24,229 nt of DNA. It comes from Mansonella perstans (taxonomy: Eukaryota; Nematoda; Chromadorea; Rhabditida; Onchocercidae). The translations under genes were made by a program, and so were the position numbers. Below the pieces are notes generated by a model. It saw nothing but the letters and a program-made list of their open reading frames with translations. It searched no databases and had not been told where the DNA came from. Shown here one piece after another: positions 9,501 to 21,400 of the stretch (positions are counted from its first letter, which is position 1; every line of letters starts with the position of its first letter). The stretch is from contig JBAMDO010000563.1 of the NCBI GenBank assembly GCA_037074765.1, forward strand, positions 1 to 24,229, written 5' to 3'.

Positions 9501-11073
9501 TTATTTATTTACTTACTTATGTCCTTATGCTTGAAAGCCATGAAAAGGGTATGGCTCACATTTTTATTATCAATTATTTTTAAGAACTAGCTTTGTACGA
9601 ATGCTGGATTGGAACAATACTCGAAAAGTTTTTGTATGGCTCACATTTTTGTTATGGGCTTAGGCTTAGGCTTAGGCTTAGGCTTGGGCTTAGGCTTAGG
9701 CTTAGGCTTAGGCTTAGGCTTAGGCTTAGGCTTAGGCTTAGACTTAGGCTCAGGTCCAACTATATATAGACTCTCGATCCTCAAACTGTACATTCGTACA
9801 TTCGTACATTCGTATACTCACTCATTCATACGTTCATTCATTGGTTTTCTTATTTATTTACTTACTTATGTCCTTATGCTTGAAAGCCATGAAAAGGGTA
9901 TGGCTCACATTTTTATTATCAATTATTTTTAAGAACTAGCTTTGTACGAATGCTGGATTGGAACAATACTCGAAAAGTTTTTGTATGGCTCACATTTTTG
10001 TTATGGGCTTAGGCTTAGGCTTAGGCTTAGGCTTGGGCTTAGGCTTAGGCTTAGGCTTAGGCTTAGGCTTAGGCTTAGGCTTAGACTTAGGCTCAGGTCC
10101 AACTATATATAGACTCTCGATCCTCAAACTGTACATTCGTACATTCGTACATTCGTATACTCACTCATTCATACGTTCATTCATTGGTTTTCTTATTTAT
10201 TTACTTACTTATGTCCTTATGCTTGAAAGCCATGAAAAGGGTATGGCTCACATTTTTATTATCAATTATTTTTAAGAACTAGCTTTGTACGAATGCTGGA
10301 TTGGAACAATACTCGAAAAGTTTTTGTATGGCTCACATTTTTGTTATGGGCTTAGGCTTAGGCTTAGGCTTAGGCTTGGGCTTAGGCTTAGGCTTAGGCT
10401 TAGGCTTAGGCTTAGGCTTAGGCTTAGACTTAGGCTCAGGTCCAACTATATATAGACTCTCGATCCTCAAACTGTACATTCGTACATTCGTACATTCGTA
10501 TACTCACTCATTCATACGTTCATTCATTGGTTTTCTTATTTATTTACTTACTTATGTCCTTATGCTTGAAAGCCATGAAAAGGGTATGGCTCACATTTTT
10601 ATTATCAATTATTTTTAAGAACTAGCTTTGTACGAATGCTGGATTGGAACAATACTCGAAAAGTTTTTGTATGGCTCACATTTTTGTTATGGGCTTAGGC
10701 TTAGGCTTAGGCTTAGGCTTGGGCTTAGGCTTAGGCTTAGGCTTAGGCTTAGGCTTAGGCTTAGGCTTAGACTTAGGCTCAGGTCCAACTATATATAGAC
10801 TCTCGATCCTCAAACTGTACATTCGTACATTCGTACATTCGTATACTCACTCATTCATACGTTCATTCATTGGTTTTCTTATTTATTTACTTACTTATGT
10901 CCTTATGCTTGAAAGCCATGAAAAGGGTATGGCTCACATTTTTATTATCAATTATTTTTAAGAACTAGCTTTGTACGAATGCTGGATTGGAACAATACTC
11001 GAAAAGTTTTTGTATGGCTCACATTTTTGTTATGGGCTTAGGCTTAGGCTTAGGCTTAGGCTTGGGCTTAGGC

Positions 11074-11078
11074 TAGGC
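11074..11078 (+). repeat. Single-base deletion in the hexamer block of unit 26
   Basis: After TTGGGC and one TTAGGC the block reads TAGGC instead of TTAGGC, making this unit 348 bp. It is the only departure from whole-hexamer spacing seen among the units. It could be a private mutation that has not spread, or a consensus error. It also separates a proximal part of the array with no 16-hexamer blocks (units 1-25) from a distal part in which they appear (units 27 onward). Confidence 0.85.
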
Positions 11079-14000
11079 TTAGGCTTAGGCTTAGGCTTAG
11101 GCTTAGGCTTAGGCTTAGACTTAGGCTCAGGTCCAACTATATATAGACTCTCGATCCTCAAACTGTACATTCGTACATTCGTACATTCGTATACTCACTC
11201 ATTCATACGTTCATTCATTGGTTTTCTTATTTATTTACTTACTTATGTCCTTATGCTTGAAAGCCATGAAAAGGGTATGGCTCACATTTTTATTATCAAT
11301 TATTTTTAAGAACTAGCTTTGTACGAATGCTGGATTGGAACAATACTCGAAAAGTTTTTGTATGGCTCACATTTTTGTTATGGGCTTAGGCTTAGGCTTA
11401 GGCTTAGGCTTGGGCTTAGGCTTAGGCTTAGGCTTAGGCTTAGGCTTAGGCTTAGGCTTAGGCTTAGGCTTAGACTTAGGCTCAGGTCCAACTATATATA
11501 GACTCTCGATCCTCAAACTGTACATTCGTACATTCGTACATTCGTATACTCACTCATTCATACGTTCATTCATTGGTTTTCTTATTTATTTACTTACTTA
11601 TGTCCTTATGCTTGAAAGCCATGAAAAGGGTATGGCTCACATTTTTATTATCAATTATTTTTAAGAACTAGCTTTGTACGAATGCTGGATTGGAACAATA
11701 CTCGAAAAGTTTTTGTATGGCTCACATTTTTGTTATGGGCTTAGGCTTAGGCTTAGGCTTAGGCTTGGGCTTAGGCTTAGGCTTAGGCTTAGGCTTAGGC
11801 TTAGGCTTAGGCTTAGGCTTAGGCTTAGACTTAGGCTCAGGTCCAACTATATATAGACTCTCGATCCTCAAACTGTACATTCGTACATTCGTACATTCGT
11901 ATACTCACTCATTCATACGTTCATTCATTGGTTTTCTTATTTATTTACTTACTTATGTCCTTATGCTTGAAAGCCATGAAAAGGGTATGGCTCACATTTT
12001 TATTATCAATTATTTTTAAGAACTAGCTTTGTACGAATGCTGGATTGGAACAATACTCGAAAAGTTTTTGTATGGCTCACATTTTTGTTATGGGCTTAGG
12101 CTTAGGCTTAGGCTTAGGCTTGGGCTTAGGCTTAGGCTTAGGCTTAGGCTTAGGCTTAGGCTTAGGCTTAGACTTAGGCTCAGGTCCAACTATATATAGA
12201 CTCTCGATCCTCAAACTGTACATTCGTACATTCGTACATTCGTATACTCACTCATTCATACGTTCATTCATTGGTTTTCTTATTTATTTACTTACTTATG
12301 TCCTTATGCTTGAAAGCCATGAAAAGGGTATGGCTCACATTTTTATTATCAATTATTTTTAAGAACTAGCTTTGTACGAATGCTGGATTGGAACAATACT
12401 CGAAAAGTTTTTGTATGGCTCACATTTTTGTTATGGGCTTAGGCTTAGGCTTAGGCTTAGGCTTGGGCTTAGGCTTAGGCTTAGGCTTAGGCTTAGGCTT
12501 AGGCTTAGGCTTAGGCTTAGACTTAGGCTCAGGTCCAACTATATATAGACTCTCGATCCTCAAACTGTACATTCGTACATTCGTACATTCGTATACTCAC
12601 TCATTCATACGTTCATTCATTGGTTTTCTTATTTATTTACTTACTTATGTCCTTATGCTTGAAAGCCATGAAAAGGGTATGGCTCACATTTTTATTATCA
12701 ATTATTTTTAAGAACTAGCTTTGTACGAATGCTGGATTGGAACAATACTCGAAAAGTTTTTGTATGGCTCACATTTTTGTTATGGGCTTAGGCTTAGGCT
12801 TAGGCTTAGGCTTGGGCTTAGGCTTAGGCTTAGGCTTAGGCTTAGGCTTAGGCTTAGGCTTAGACTTAGGCTCAGGTCCAACTATATATAGACTCTCGAT
12901 CCTCAAACTGTACATTCGTACATTCGTACATTCGTATACTCACTCATTCATACGTTCATTCATTGGTTTTCTTATTTATTTACTTACTTATGTCCTTATG
13001 CTTGAAAGCCATGAAAAGGGTATGGCTCACATTTTTATTATCAATTATTTTTAAGAACTAGCTTTGTACGAATGCTGGATTGGAACAATACTCGAAAAGT
13101 TTTTGTATGGCTCACATTTTTGTTATGGGCTTAGGCTTAGGCTTAGGCTTAGGCTTGGGCTTAGGCTTAGGCTTAGGCTTAGGCTTAGGCTTAGGCTTAG
13201 GCTTAGACTTAGGCTCAGGTCCAACTATATATAGACTCTCGATCCTCAAACTGTACATTCGTACATTCGTACATTCGTATACTCACTCATTCATACGTTC
13301 ATTCATTGGTTTTCTTATTTATTTACTTACTTATGTCCTTATGCTTGAAAGCCATGAAAAGGGTATGGCTCACATTTTTATTATCAATTATTTTTAAGAA
13401 CTAGCTTTGTACGAATGCTGGATTGGAACAATACTCGAAAAGTTTTTGTATGGCTCACATTTTTGTTATGGGCTTAGGCTTAGGCTTAGGCTTAGGCTTG
13501 GGCTTAGGCTTAGGCTTAGGCTTAGGCTTAGGCTTAGGCTTAGGCTTAGGCTTAGACTTAGGCTCAGGTCCAACTATATATAGACTCTCGATCCTCAAAC
13601 TGTACATTCGTACATTCGTACATTCGTATACTCACTCATTCATACGTTCATTCATTGGTTTTCTTATTTATTTACTTACTTATGTCCTTATGCTTGAAAG
13701 CCATGAAAAGGGTATGGCTCACATTTTTATTATCAATTATTTTTAAGAACTAGCTTTGTACGAATGCTGGATTGGAACAATACTCGAAAAGTTTTTGTAT
13801 GGCTCACATTTTTGTTATGGGCTTAGGCTTAGGCTTAGGCTTAGGCTTGGGCTTAGGCTTAGGCTTAGGCTTAGGCTTAGGCTTAGGCTTAGGCTTAGGC
13901 TTAGACTTAGGCTCAGGTCCAACTATATATAGACTCTCGATCCTCAAACTGTACATTCGTACATTCGTACATTCGTATACTCACTCATTCATACGTTCAT

Positions 14001-14171
14001 TCATTGGTTTTCTTATTTATTTACTTACTTATGTCCTTATGCTTGAAAGCCATGAAAAGGGTATGGCTCACATTTTTATTATCAATTATTTTTAAGAACT
14101 AGCTTTGTACGAATGCTGGATTGGAACAATACTCGAAAAGTTTTTGTATGGCTCACATTTTTGTTATGGGC

Positions 14172-17100
14172 TTAGGCTTAGGCTTAGGCTTAGGCTTGGG
14201 CTTAGGCTTAGGCTTAGGCTTAGGCTTAGGCTTAGGCTTAGGCTTAGGCTTAGGCTTAGACTTAGGCTCAGGTCCAACTATATATAGACTCTCGATCCTC
14301 AAACTGTACATTCGTACATTCGTACATTCGTATACTCACTCATTCATACGTTCATTCATTGGTTTTCTTATTTATTTACTTACTTATGTCCTTATGCTTG
14401 AAAGCCATGAAAAGGGTATGGCTCACATTTTTATTATCAATTATTTTTAAGAACTAGCTTTGTACGAATGCTGGATTGGAACAATACTCGAAAAGTTTTT
14501 GTATGGCTCACATTTTTGTTATGGGCTTAGGCTTAGGCTTAGGCTTAGGCTTGGGCTTAGGCTTAGGCTTAGGCTTAGGCTTAGGCTTAGGCTTAGGCTT
14601 AGGCTTAGACTTAGGCTCAGGTCCAACTATATATAGACTCTCGATCCTCAAACTGTACATTCGTACATTCGTACATTCGTATACTCACTCATTCATACGT
14701 TCATTCATTGGTTTTCTTATTTATTTACTTACTTATGTCCTTATGCTTGAAAGCCATGAAAAGGGTATGGCTCACATTTTTATTATCAATTATTTTTAAG
14801 AACTAGCTTTGTACGAATGCTGGATTGGAACAATACTCGAAAAGTTTTTGTATGGCTCACATTTTTGTTATGGGCTTAGGCTTAGGCTTAGGCTTAGGCT
14901 TGGGCTTAGGCTTAGGCTTAGGCTTAGGCTTAGGCTTAGGCTTAGGCTTAGGCTTAGACTTAGGCTCAGGTCCAACTATATATAGACTCTCGATCCTCAA
15001 ACTGTACATTCGTACATTCGTACATTCGTATACTCACTCATTCATACGTTCATTCATTGGTTTTCTTATTTATTTACTTACTTATGTCCTTATGCTTGAA
15101 AGCCATGAAAAGGGTATGGCTCACATTTTTATTATCAATTATTTTTAAGAACTAGCTTTGTACGAATGCTGGATTGGAACAATACTCGAAAAGTTTTTGT
15201 ATGGCTCACATTTTTGTTATGGGCTTAGGCTTAGGCTTAGGCTTAGGCTTGGGCTTAGGCTTAGGCTTAGGCTTAGGCTTAGGCTTAGGCTTAGGCTTAG
15301 GCTTAGACTTAGGCTCAGGTCCAACTATATATAGACTCTCGATCCTCAAACTGTACATTCGTACATTCGTACATTCGTATACTCACTCATTCATACGTTC
15401 ATTCATTGGTTTTCTTATTTATTTACTTACTTATGTCCTTATGCTTGAAAGCCATGAAAAGGGTATGGCTCACATTTTTATTATCAATTATTTTTAAGAA
15501 CTAGCTTTGTACGAATGCTGGATTGGAACAATACTCGAAAAGTTTTTGTATGGCTCACATTTTTGTTATGGGCTTAGGCTTAGGCTTAGGCTTAGGCTTG
15601 GGCTTAGGCTTAGGCTTAGGCTTAGGCTTAGGCTTAGGCTTAGGCTTAGGCTTAGACTTAGGCTCAGGTCCAACTATATATAGACTCTCGATCCTCAAAC
15701 TGTACATTCGTACATTCGTACATTCGTATACTCACTCATTCATACGTTCATTCATTGGTTTTCTTATTTATTTACTTACTTATGTCCTTATGCTTGAAAG
15801 CCATGAAAAGGGTATGGCTCACATTTTTATTATCAATTATTTTTAAGAACTAGCTTTGTACGAATGCTGGATTGGAACAATACTCGAAAAGTTTTTGTAT
15901 GGCTCACATTTTTGTTATGGGCTTAGGCTTAGGCTTAGGCTTAGGCTTGGGCTTAGGCTTAGGCTTAGGCTTAGGCTTAGGCTTAGGCTTAGGCTTAGGC
16001 TTAGGCTTAGACTTAGGCTCAGGTCCAACTATATATAGACTCTCGATCCTCAAACTGTACATTCGTACATTCGTACATTCGTATACTCACTCATTCATAC
16101 GTTCATTCATTGGTTTTCTTATTTATTTACTTACTTATGTCCTTATGCTTGAAAGCCATGAAAAGGGTATGGCTCACATTTTTATTATCAATTATTTTTA
16201 AGAACTAGCTTTGTACGAATGCTGGATTGGAACAATACTCGAAAAGTTTTTGTATGGCTCACATTTTTGTTATGGGCTTAGGCTTAGGCTTAGGCTTAGG
16301 CTTGGGCTTAGGCTTAGGCTTAGGCTTAGGCTTAGGCTTAGGCTTAGGCTTAGGCTTAGACTTAGGCTCAGGTCCAACTATATATAGACTCTCGATCCTC
16401 AAACTGTACATTCGTACATTCGTACATTCGTATACTCACTCATTCATACGTTCATTCATTGGTTTTCTTATTTATTTACTTACTTATGTCCTTATGCTTG
16501 AAAGCCATGAAAAGGGTATGGCTCACATTTTTATTATCAATTATTTTTAAGAACTAGCTTTGTACGAATGCTGGATTGGAACAATACTCGAAAAGTTTTT
16601 GTATGGCTCACATTTTTGTTATGGGCTTAGGCTTAGGCTTAGGCTTAGGCTTGGGCTTAGGCTTAGGCTTAGGCTTAGGCTTAGGCTTAGGCTTAGGCTT
16701 AGGCTTAGACTTAGGCTCAGGTCCAACTATATATAGACTCTCGATCCTCAAACTGTACATTCGTACATTCGTACATTCGTATACTCACTCATTCATACGT
16801 TCATTCATTGGTTTTCTTATTTATTTACTTACTTATGTCCTTATGCTTGAAAGCCATGAAAAGGGTATGGCTCACATTTTTATTATCAATTATTTTTAAG
16901 AACTAGCTTTGTACGAATGCTGGATTGGAACAATACTCGAAAAGTTTTTGTATGGCTCACATTTTTGTTATGGGCTTAGGCTTAGGCTTAGGCTTAGGCT
17001 TGGGCTTAGGCTTAGGCTTAGGCTTAGGCTTAGGCTTAGGCTTAGGCTTAGGCTTAGACTTAGGCTCAGGTCCAACTATATATAGACTCTCGATCCTCAA

Positions 17101-17673
17101 ACTGTACATTCGTACATTCGTACATTCGTATACTCACTCATTCATACGTTCATTCATTGGTTTTCTTATTTATTTACTTACTTATGTCCTTATGCTTGAA
17201 AGCCATGAAAAGGGTATGGCTCACATTTTTATTATCAATTATTTTTAAGAACTAGCTTTGTACGAATGCTGGATTGGAACAATACTCGAAAAGTTTTTGT
17301 ATGGCTCACATTTTTGTTATGGGCTTAGGCTTAGGCTTAGGCTTAGGCTTGGGCTTAGGCTTAGGCTTAGGCTTAGGCTTAGGCTTAGGCTTAGGCTTAG
17401 GCTTAGACTTAGGCTCAGGTCCAACTATATATAGACTCTCGATCCTCAAACTGTACATTCGTACATTCGTACATTCGTATACTCACTCATTCATACGTTC
17501 ATTCATTGGTTTTCTTATTTATTTACTTACTTATGTCCTTATGCTTGAAAGCCATGAAAAGGGTATGGCTCACATTTTTATTATCAATTATTTTTAAGAA
17601 CTAGCTTTGTACGAATGCTGGATTGGAACAATACTCGAAAAGTTTTTGTATGGCTCACATTTTTGTTATGGGC
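14172..17673 (+). repeat. Higher-order repeat: two 5-unit blocks of 1751 bp
   Basis: Units 35-39 have block sizes 16, 15, 15, 15, 15 and units 40-44 repeat the same series; unit 45 again has 16. The two 5-unit blocks (14172-15922 and 15923-17673) are each exactly 1751 bp. The series implies a multi-unit duplication, as expected from unequal exchange or break-induced/rolling-circle copying, near the distal end of the array. Confidence 0.65.
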
Positions 17674-18327
17674 TTAGGCTTAGGCTTAGGCTTAGGCTTG
17701 GGCTTAGGCTTAGGCTTAGGCTTAGGCTTAGGCTTAGGCTTAGGCTTAGGCTTAGGCTTAGACTTAGGCTCAGGTCCAACTATATATAGACTCTCGATCC
17801 TCAAACTGTACATTCGTACATTCGTACATTCGTATACTCACTCATTCATACGTTCATTCATTGGTTTTCTTATTTATTTACTTACTTATGTCCTTATGCT
17901 TGAAAGCCATGAAAAGGGTATGGCTCACATTTTTATTATCAATTATTTTTAAGAACTAGCTTTGTACGAATGCTGGATTGGAACAATACTCGAAAAGTTT
18001 TTGTATGGCTCACATTTTTGTTATGGGCTTAGGCTTAGGCTTAGGCTTAGGCTTGGGCTTAGGCTTAGGCTTAGGCTTAGGCTTAGGCTTAGGCTTAGGC
18101 TTAGACTTAGGCTCAGGTCCAACTATATATAGACTCTCGATCCTCAAACTGTACATTCGTACATTCGTACATTCGTATACTCACTCATTCATACGTTCAT
18201 TCATTGGTTTTCTTATTTATTTACTTACTTATGTCCTTATGCTTGAAAGCCATGAAAAGGGTATGGCTCACATTTTTATTATCAATTATTTTTAAGAACT
18301 AGCTTTGTACGAATGCTGGATTGGAAC

Positions 18328-18345
18328 AATACTCGAAAGTTAGGC
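18328..18345 (+). other. Array-telomere junction inside the spacer of unit 46
   Basis: The spacer follows the standard unit as far as ACTCGAAA, then G at 18339, and goes straight into TTAGGC at 18340. In full units the corresponding sequence is CTCGAAAAGTTTTTG, so the last unit lacks one A and everything after the GTT. The shared GTT would let the end pair with a telomerase template and be extended as TT-AGGC. The joint is therefore not at the unit's own hexamer block, which fits de novo telomere addition to a broken end. Confidence 0.85.
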
Positions 18346-18351
18346 TTAGGC

Positions 18352-18429
18352 TTTGGCTTAGGCTTAGGCTTAGGCTTAGGCTTAGGCTTAGGCTTAGGCT
18401 TAGGCTTAGGCTTAGGCTTAGGCTTTGGC
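18352..18429 (+). repeat. Paired TTTGGC variants at the telomere base
   Basis: TTTGGC occurs at 18352-18357 and 18424-18429, exactly 12 hexamers apart, with perfect TTAGGC between. These are the first two of ten such variants in the telomere. Variants at the proximal base are expected to be stable and inherited, so they could tag this chromosome end. Confidence 0.8.
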
Positions 18430-21400
18430 TTAGGCTTAGGCTTAGGCTTAGGCTTAGGCTTAGGCTTAGGCTTAGGCTTAGGCTTAGGCTTAGGCTTAGG
18501 CTTAGGCTTAGGCTTAGGCTTAGGCTTAGGCTTAGGCTTAGGCTTAGGCTTAGGCTTAGGCTTAGGCTTAGGCTTAGGCTTAGGCTTAGGCTTAGGCTTA
18601 GGCTTAGGCTTAGGCTTAGGCTTAGGCTTAGGCTTAGGCTTAGGCTTAGGCTTAGGCTTAGGCTTAGGCTTAGGCTTAGGCTTAGGCTTAGGGCTTAGGC
18701 TTAGGCTTAGGCTTAGGCTTAGGCTTAGGCTTAGGCTTAGGCTTAGGCTTAGGCTTAGGCTTAGGCTTAGGCTTAGGCTTAGGCTTAGGCTTAGGCTTAG
18801 GCTTAGGCTTAGGCTTAGGCTTAGGCTTAGGCTTAGGCTTAGGCTTAGGCTTAGGCTTAGGCTTAGGCTTAGGCTTAGGCTTAGGCTTAGGCTTAGGCTT
18901 AGGCTTAGGCTTAGGCTTAGGCTTAGGCTTAGGCTTAGGCTTAGGCTTAGGCTTAGGCTTAGGCTTAGGCTTAGGCTTAGGCTTAGGCTGCTTAGGCTTA
19001 GGCTTAGGCTTAGGCTTAGGCTTAGGCTTAGGCTTAGGCTTAGGCTTAGGCTTAGGCTTAGGCTTAGGCTTAGGCTTAGGCTTAGGCTTAGGCTTAGGCT
19101 TAGGCTTAGGCTTAGGCTTAGGCTTAGGCTTAGCTTAGGCTTAGGCTTAGGCTTAGGCTTAGGCTTAGGCTTAGGCTTAGGCTTAGGCTTAGGCTTAGGC
19201 TTAGGCTTAGGCTTAGGCTTAGGCTTAGGCTTAGGCTTAGGCTTAGGCTTAGGCTTAGGCTTAGGCTTAGGCTTAGGCTTAGGCTTAGGCTTAGGCTTAG
19301 GCTTAGGCTTAGGCTTAGGCTTAGGCTTAGGCTTAGGCTTAGGCTTAGGCTTAGGGCTTAGGCTTAGGCTTAGGCTTAGGCTTAGGCTTAGGCTTAGGCT
19401 TAGGCTTAGGCTTAGGCTTAGGCTTAGGCTTAGGCTTAGGCTTAGGCTTAGGCTTAGGCTTAGGCTTAGGCTTAGCTTAGGCTTAGGCTTAGGCTTAGGC
19501 TTAGGCTTAGGCTTAGGCTTAGGCTTAGGCTTAGGCTTTAGGCTTAGGCTTCGGCTTAGGCTTAGGCTTAGGCTTAGGCTTAGGCTTAGGCTTAGGCTTA
19601 GGCTTAGGCTTAGGCTTAGGCTTAGGCTTAGGCTTAGGCTTAGGCTTAGGCTTAGGCTTAGGCTTAGGCTTAGGCTTAGGCTTAGGCTTAGGCTTAGGCT
19701 TAGGCTTAGGCTTAGGCTTAGGCTTAGGCTTAGGCTTAGGCTTAGGCTTAGGCTTAGGCTTAGGCTTAGGCTTAGGCTTAGGCTTAGGCTTAGGCTTAGG
19801 CTTAGGCTTAGGCTTAGGCTTAGGCTTAGGCTTAGGCTTAGGCTTAGGCTTAGGCTTAGGCTTAGGCCTTAGGCTTAGGCTTAGGCTTAGGCTTAGGCTT
19901 AGGCTTAGGCTTAGGGTTAGGCTTAGGCTTAGGCTTAGGCTTAGGCTTAGGCTTAGCTTAGGCTTAGGCTTAGGCTTAGGCTTAGGCTTAGGCTTAGGCT
20001 TAGGCTTAGGCTTAGGCTTAGGCTTAGGCTTAGGCTTTGGCTTAGGCTTAGGCTTAGGCTTAGGCTTAGGCTTAGGCTTAGGCTTAGGCTTAGGCTTAGG
20101 CTTAGGCTTAGGCTTAGGCTTAGGCTTAGGCTTAGGCTTAGGCGCTTAGGCTTAGGCTTAGGCTTAGGCTTAGGCTTAGGCTTAGGTAGGCTTAGGCTTA
20201 GGCTTAGGCTTAGGCTTAGGCTTAGGCTTTTAGGCTTAGGCTTAGGCTTAGGCTTAGGCTTAGGCTTAGGCTTAGGCTTAGGCTTAGGCTTAGGCTTAGG
20301 CTTAGGCTTAGGCTTAGGCTTAGCTTAGGCTTAGGCTTAGGCTTAGGCTTAGGCTTAGGCTTAGCAGGCTTAGGCTTAGGCTTAGGCTTAGGCTTAGGCT
20401 TAGGCTTAGGCTTAGGCTTAGCTTAGGCTTAGGCTTAGCTTAGGCTTAGGCTTAGGCTTAGCTTAGGCTTAGGCTTAGGCTTAGGCAGGCTTAGGCTTAG
20501 GCTTAGGCTTAGGCTTAGGCTTAGGCTTAGGCTTAGGCTTAGGCTTAGGCTTAGGTTAGGCTTAGGCTTAGGCTTAGGCTTAGGGTTAGGCTTAGGCTTA
20601 GGCTTAGGCTAGGCTTAGGCTTAGGGCTTAGGCTTAGGCTTAGCTTAGGCTTAGGCTTAGGCTTAGGCTTAGGCTTAGGCTTAGGCTTAGGCTTAGGCTT
20701 AGGCTTAGGCTTAAGCTTAGGCTTAGGCTTATAGGCTTAGGCTTAGGCTTAGGCTTAGGCTTAGGCTTAGGCTTAGGCTTAGGCTTAGGCTTAGGCTTAG
20801 GCTTAGGCTTAGGCTTAGGCTTAGGCTTAGGCTTAGGCTTAGGCTTAGGCTTAGGCTTAGGCTTAGGCTTAGGCTTAGGCTTAGGCTTAGGCTTAGGCTT
20901 AGGCTTAGGCTTAGGCTTAGGCTTAGGCTTAGGCTTAGCTTAGGCTTAGGCTTAGGCTTAGGCTTAGGCTTAGGCTTAGGCTTAGGCTTAGGCTTAGGCT
21001 TAGGCTTAGGCTTAGGCTTAGGCTTAGGCTTAGGCTTAGGCTTAGGCTTAGGCTTAGGCTTAGGCTTAGGCTTAGGCTTAGGCTTAGGCTTAGGCTTAGG
21101 CTTAGGCTTAGGCTTAGGCTTAGGCTTAGGCTTAGGCTTAGGCTTAGGCTTAGGCTTAGGCTTAGGCTTAGGCTTAGGCTTAGGCTTAGGCTTAGGCTTA
21201 GGCTTAGGCTTAGGCTTAGGCTTAGGCTTAGGCTTAGGCTTAGGCTTAGGCTTAGGCTTAGGCTTAGGCTTAGGCTTAGGCTTAGGCTTAGGCTTAGGCT
21301 TACTAGGCTTAGGCTTAGGCTTAGGCTTAGGCTTAGGCTTAGGCTTAGGCTTAGGCTTAGGCTTAGGCTTAGGCTTAGGCTTAGGCTTTGGCTTAGGCTT

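Larger units (their letters stand above)
2409..18339 (+). repeat. Subtelomeric tandem array: 46 units of hexamer block plus 259-bp spacer
   Basis: There are forty-six head-to-tail units. Each has 13-16 telomere-type hexamers (78-96 bp) followed by a 259-bp spacer, giving unit lengths of 337, 343, 349 or 355 bp; the commonest is 349. Length steps are whole hexamers, except unit 26 (348 bp, one base missing). Block structure is constant: four TTAGGC, one TTGGGC, six to nine TTAGGC, TTAGAC, TTAGGC, then the spacer opening TCAGGTCC. Spacers appear identical by eye, and their translations are the same in all units, which points to very recent amplification or strong homogenisation. Unit 1 is short at its left edge and unit 46 is cut about 31 bp before its end. 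The G-rich strand has the same direction as the terminal telomere. Open frames across the units are by-products and not annotated as genes. Confidence 0.97.

Noticed and set aside
2427..18295. About 46 near-identical 103-112-residue open frames starting MEQYSKSFCMAHIF and running through Leu-Gly repeats
   Set aside because: They arise because the hexamer block is a multiple of three and the 259-bp spacer happens to be open in one frame. The spacer part has no domain, the copies change only in hexamer number, and the start, stop and composition are by-products of the repeat.
2409..18339. CRISPR-like array (repeats with regular spacing)
   Set aside because: The spacers are all identical and 259 bp long, the short repeats are telomere hexamers of variable number, and the context is eukaryotic telomere; none of this fits CRISPR.
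18313..19872. 519-residue frame of Leu-Gly and Arg-Leu dipeptides
   Set aside because: Pure translation of TTAGGC; changes between dipeptides coincide with single-base indels in the telomere. Not a gene.
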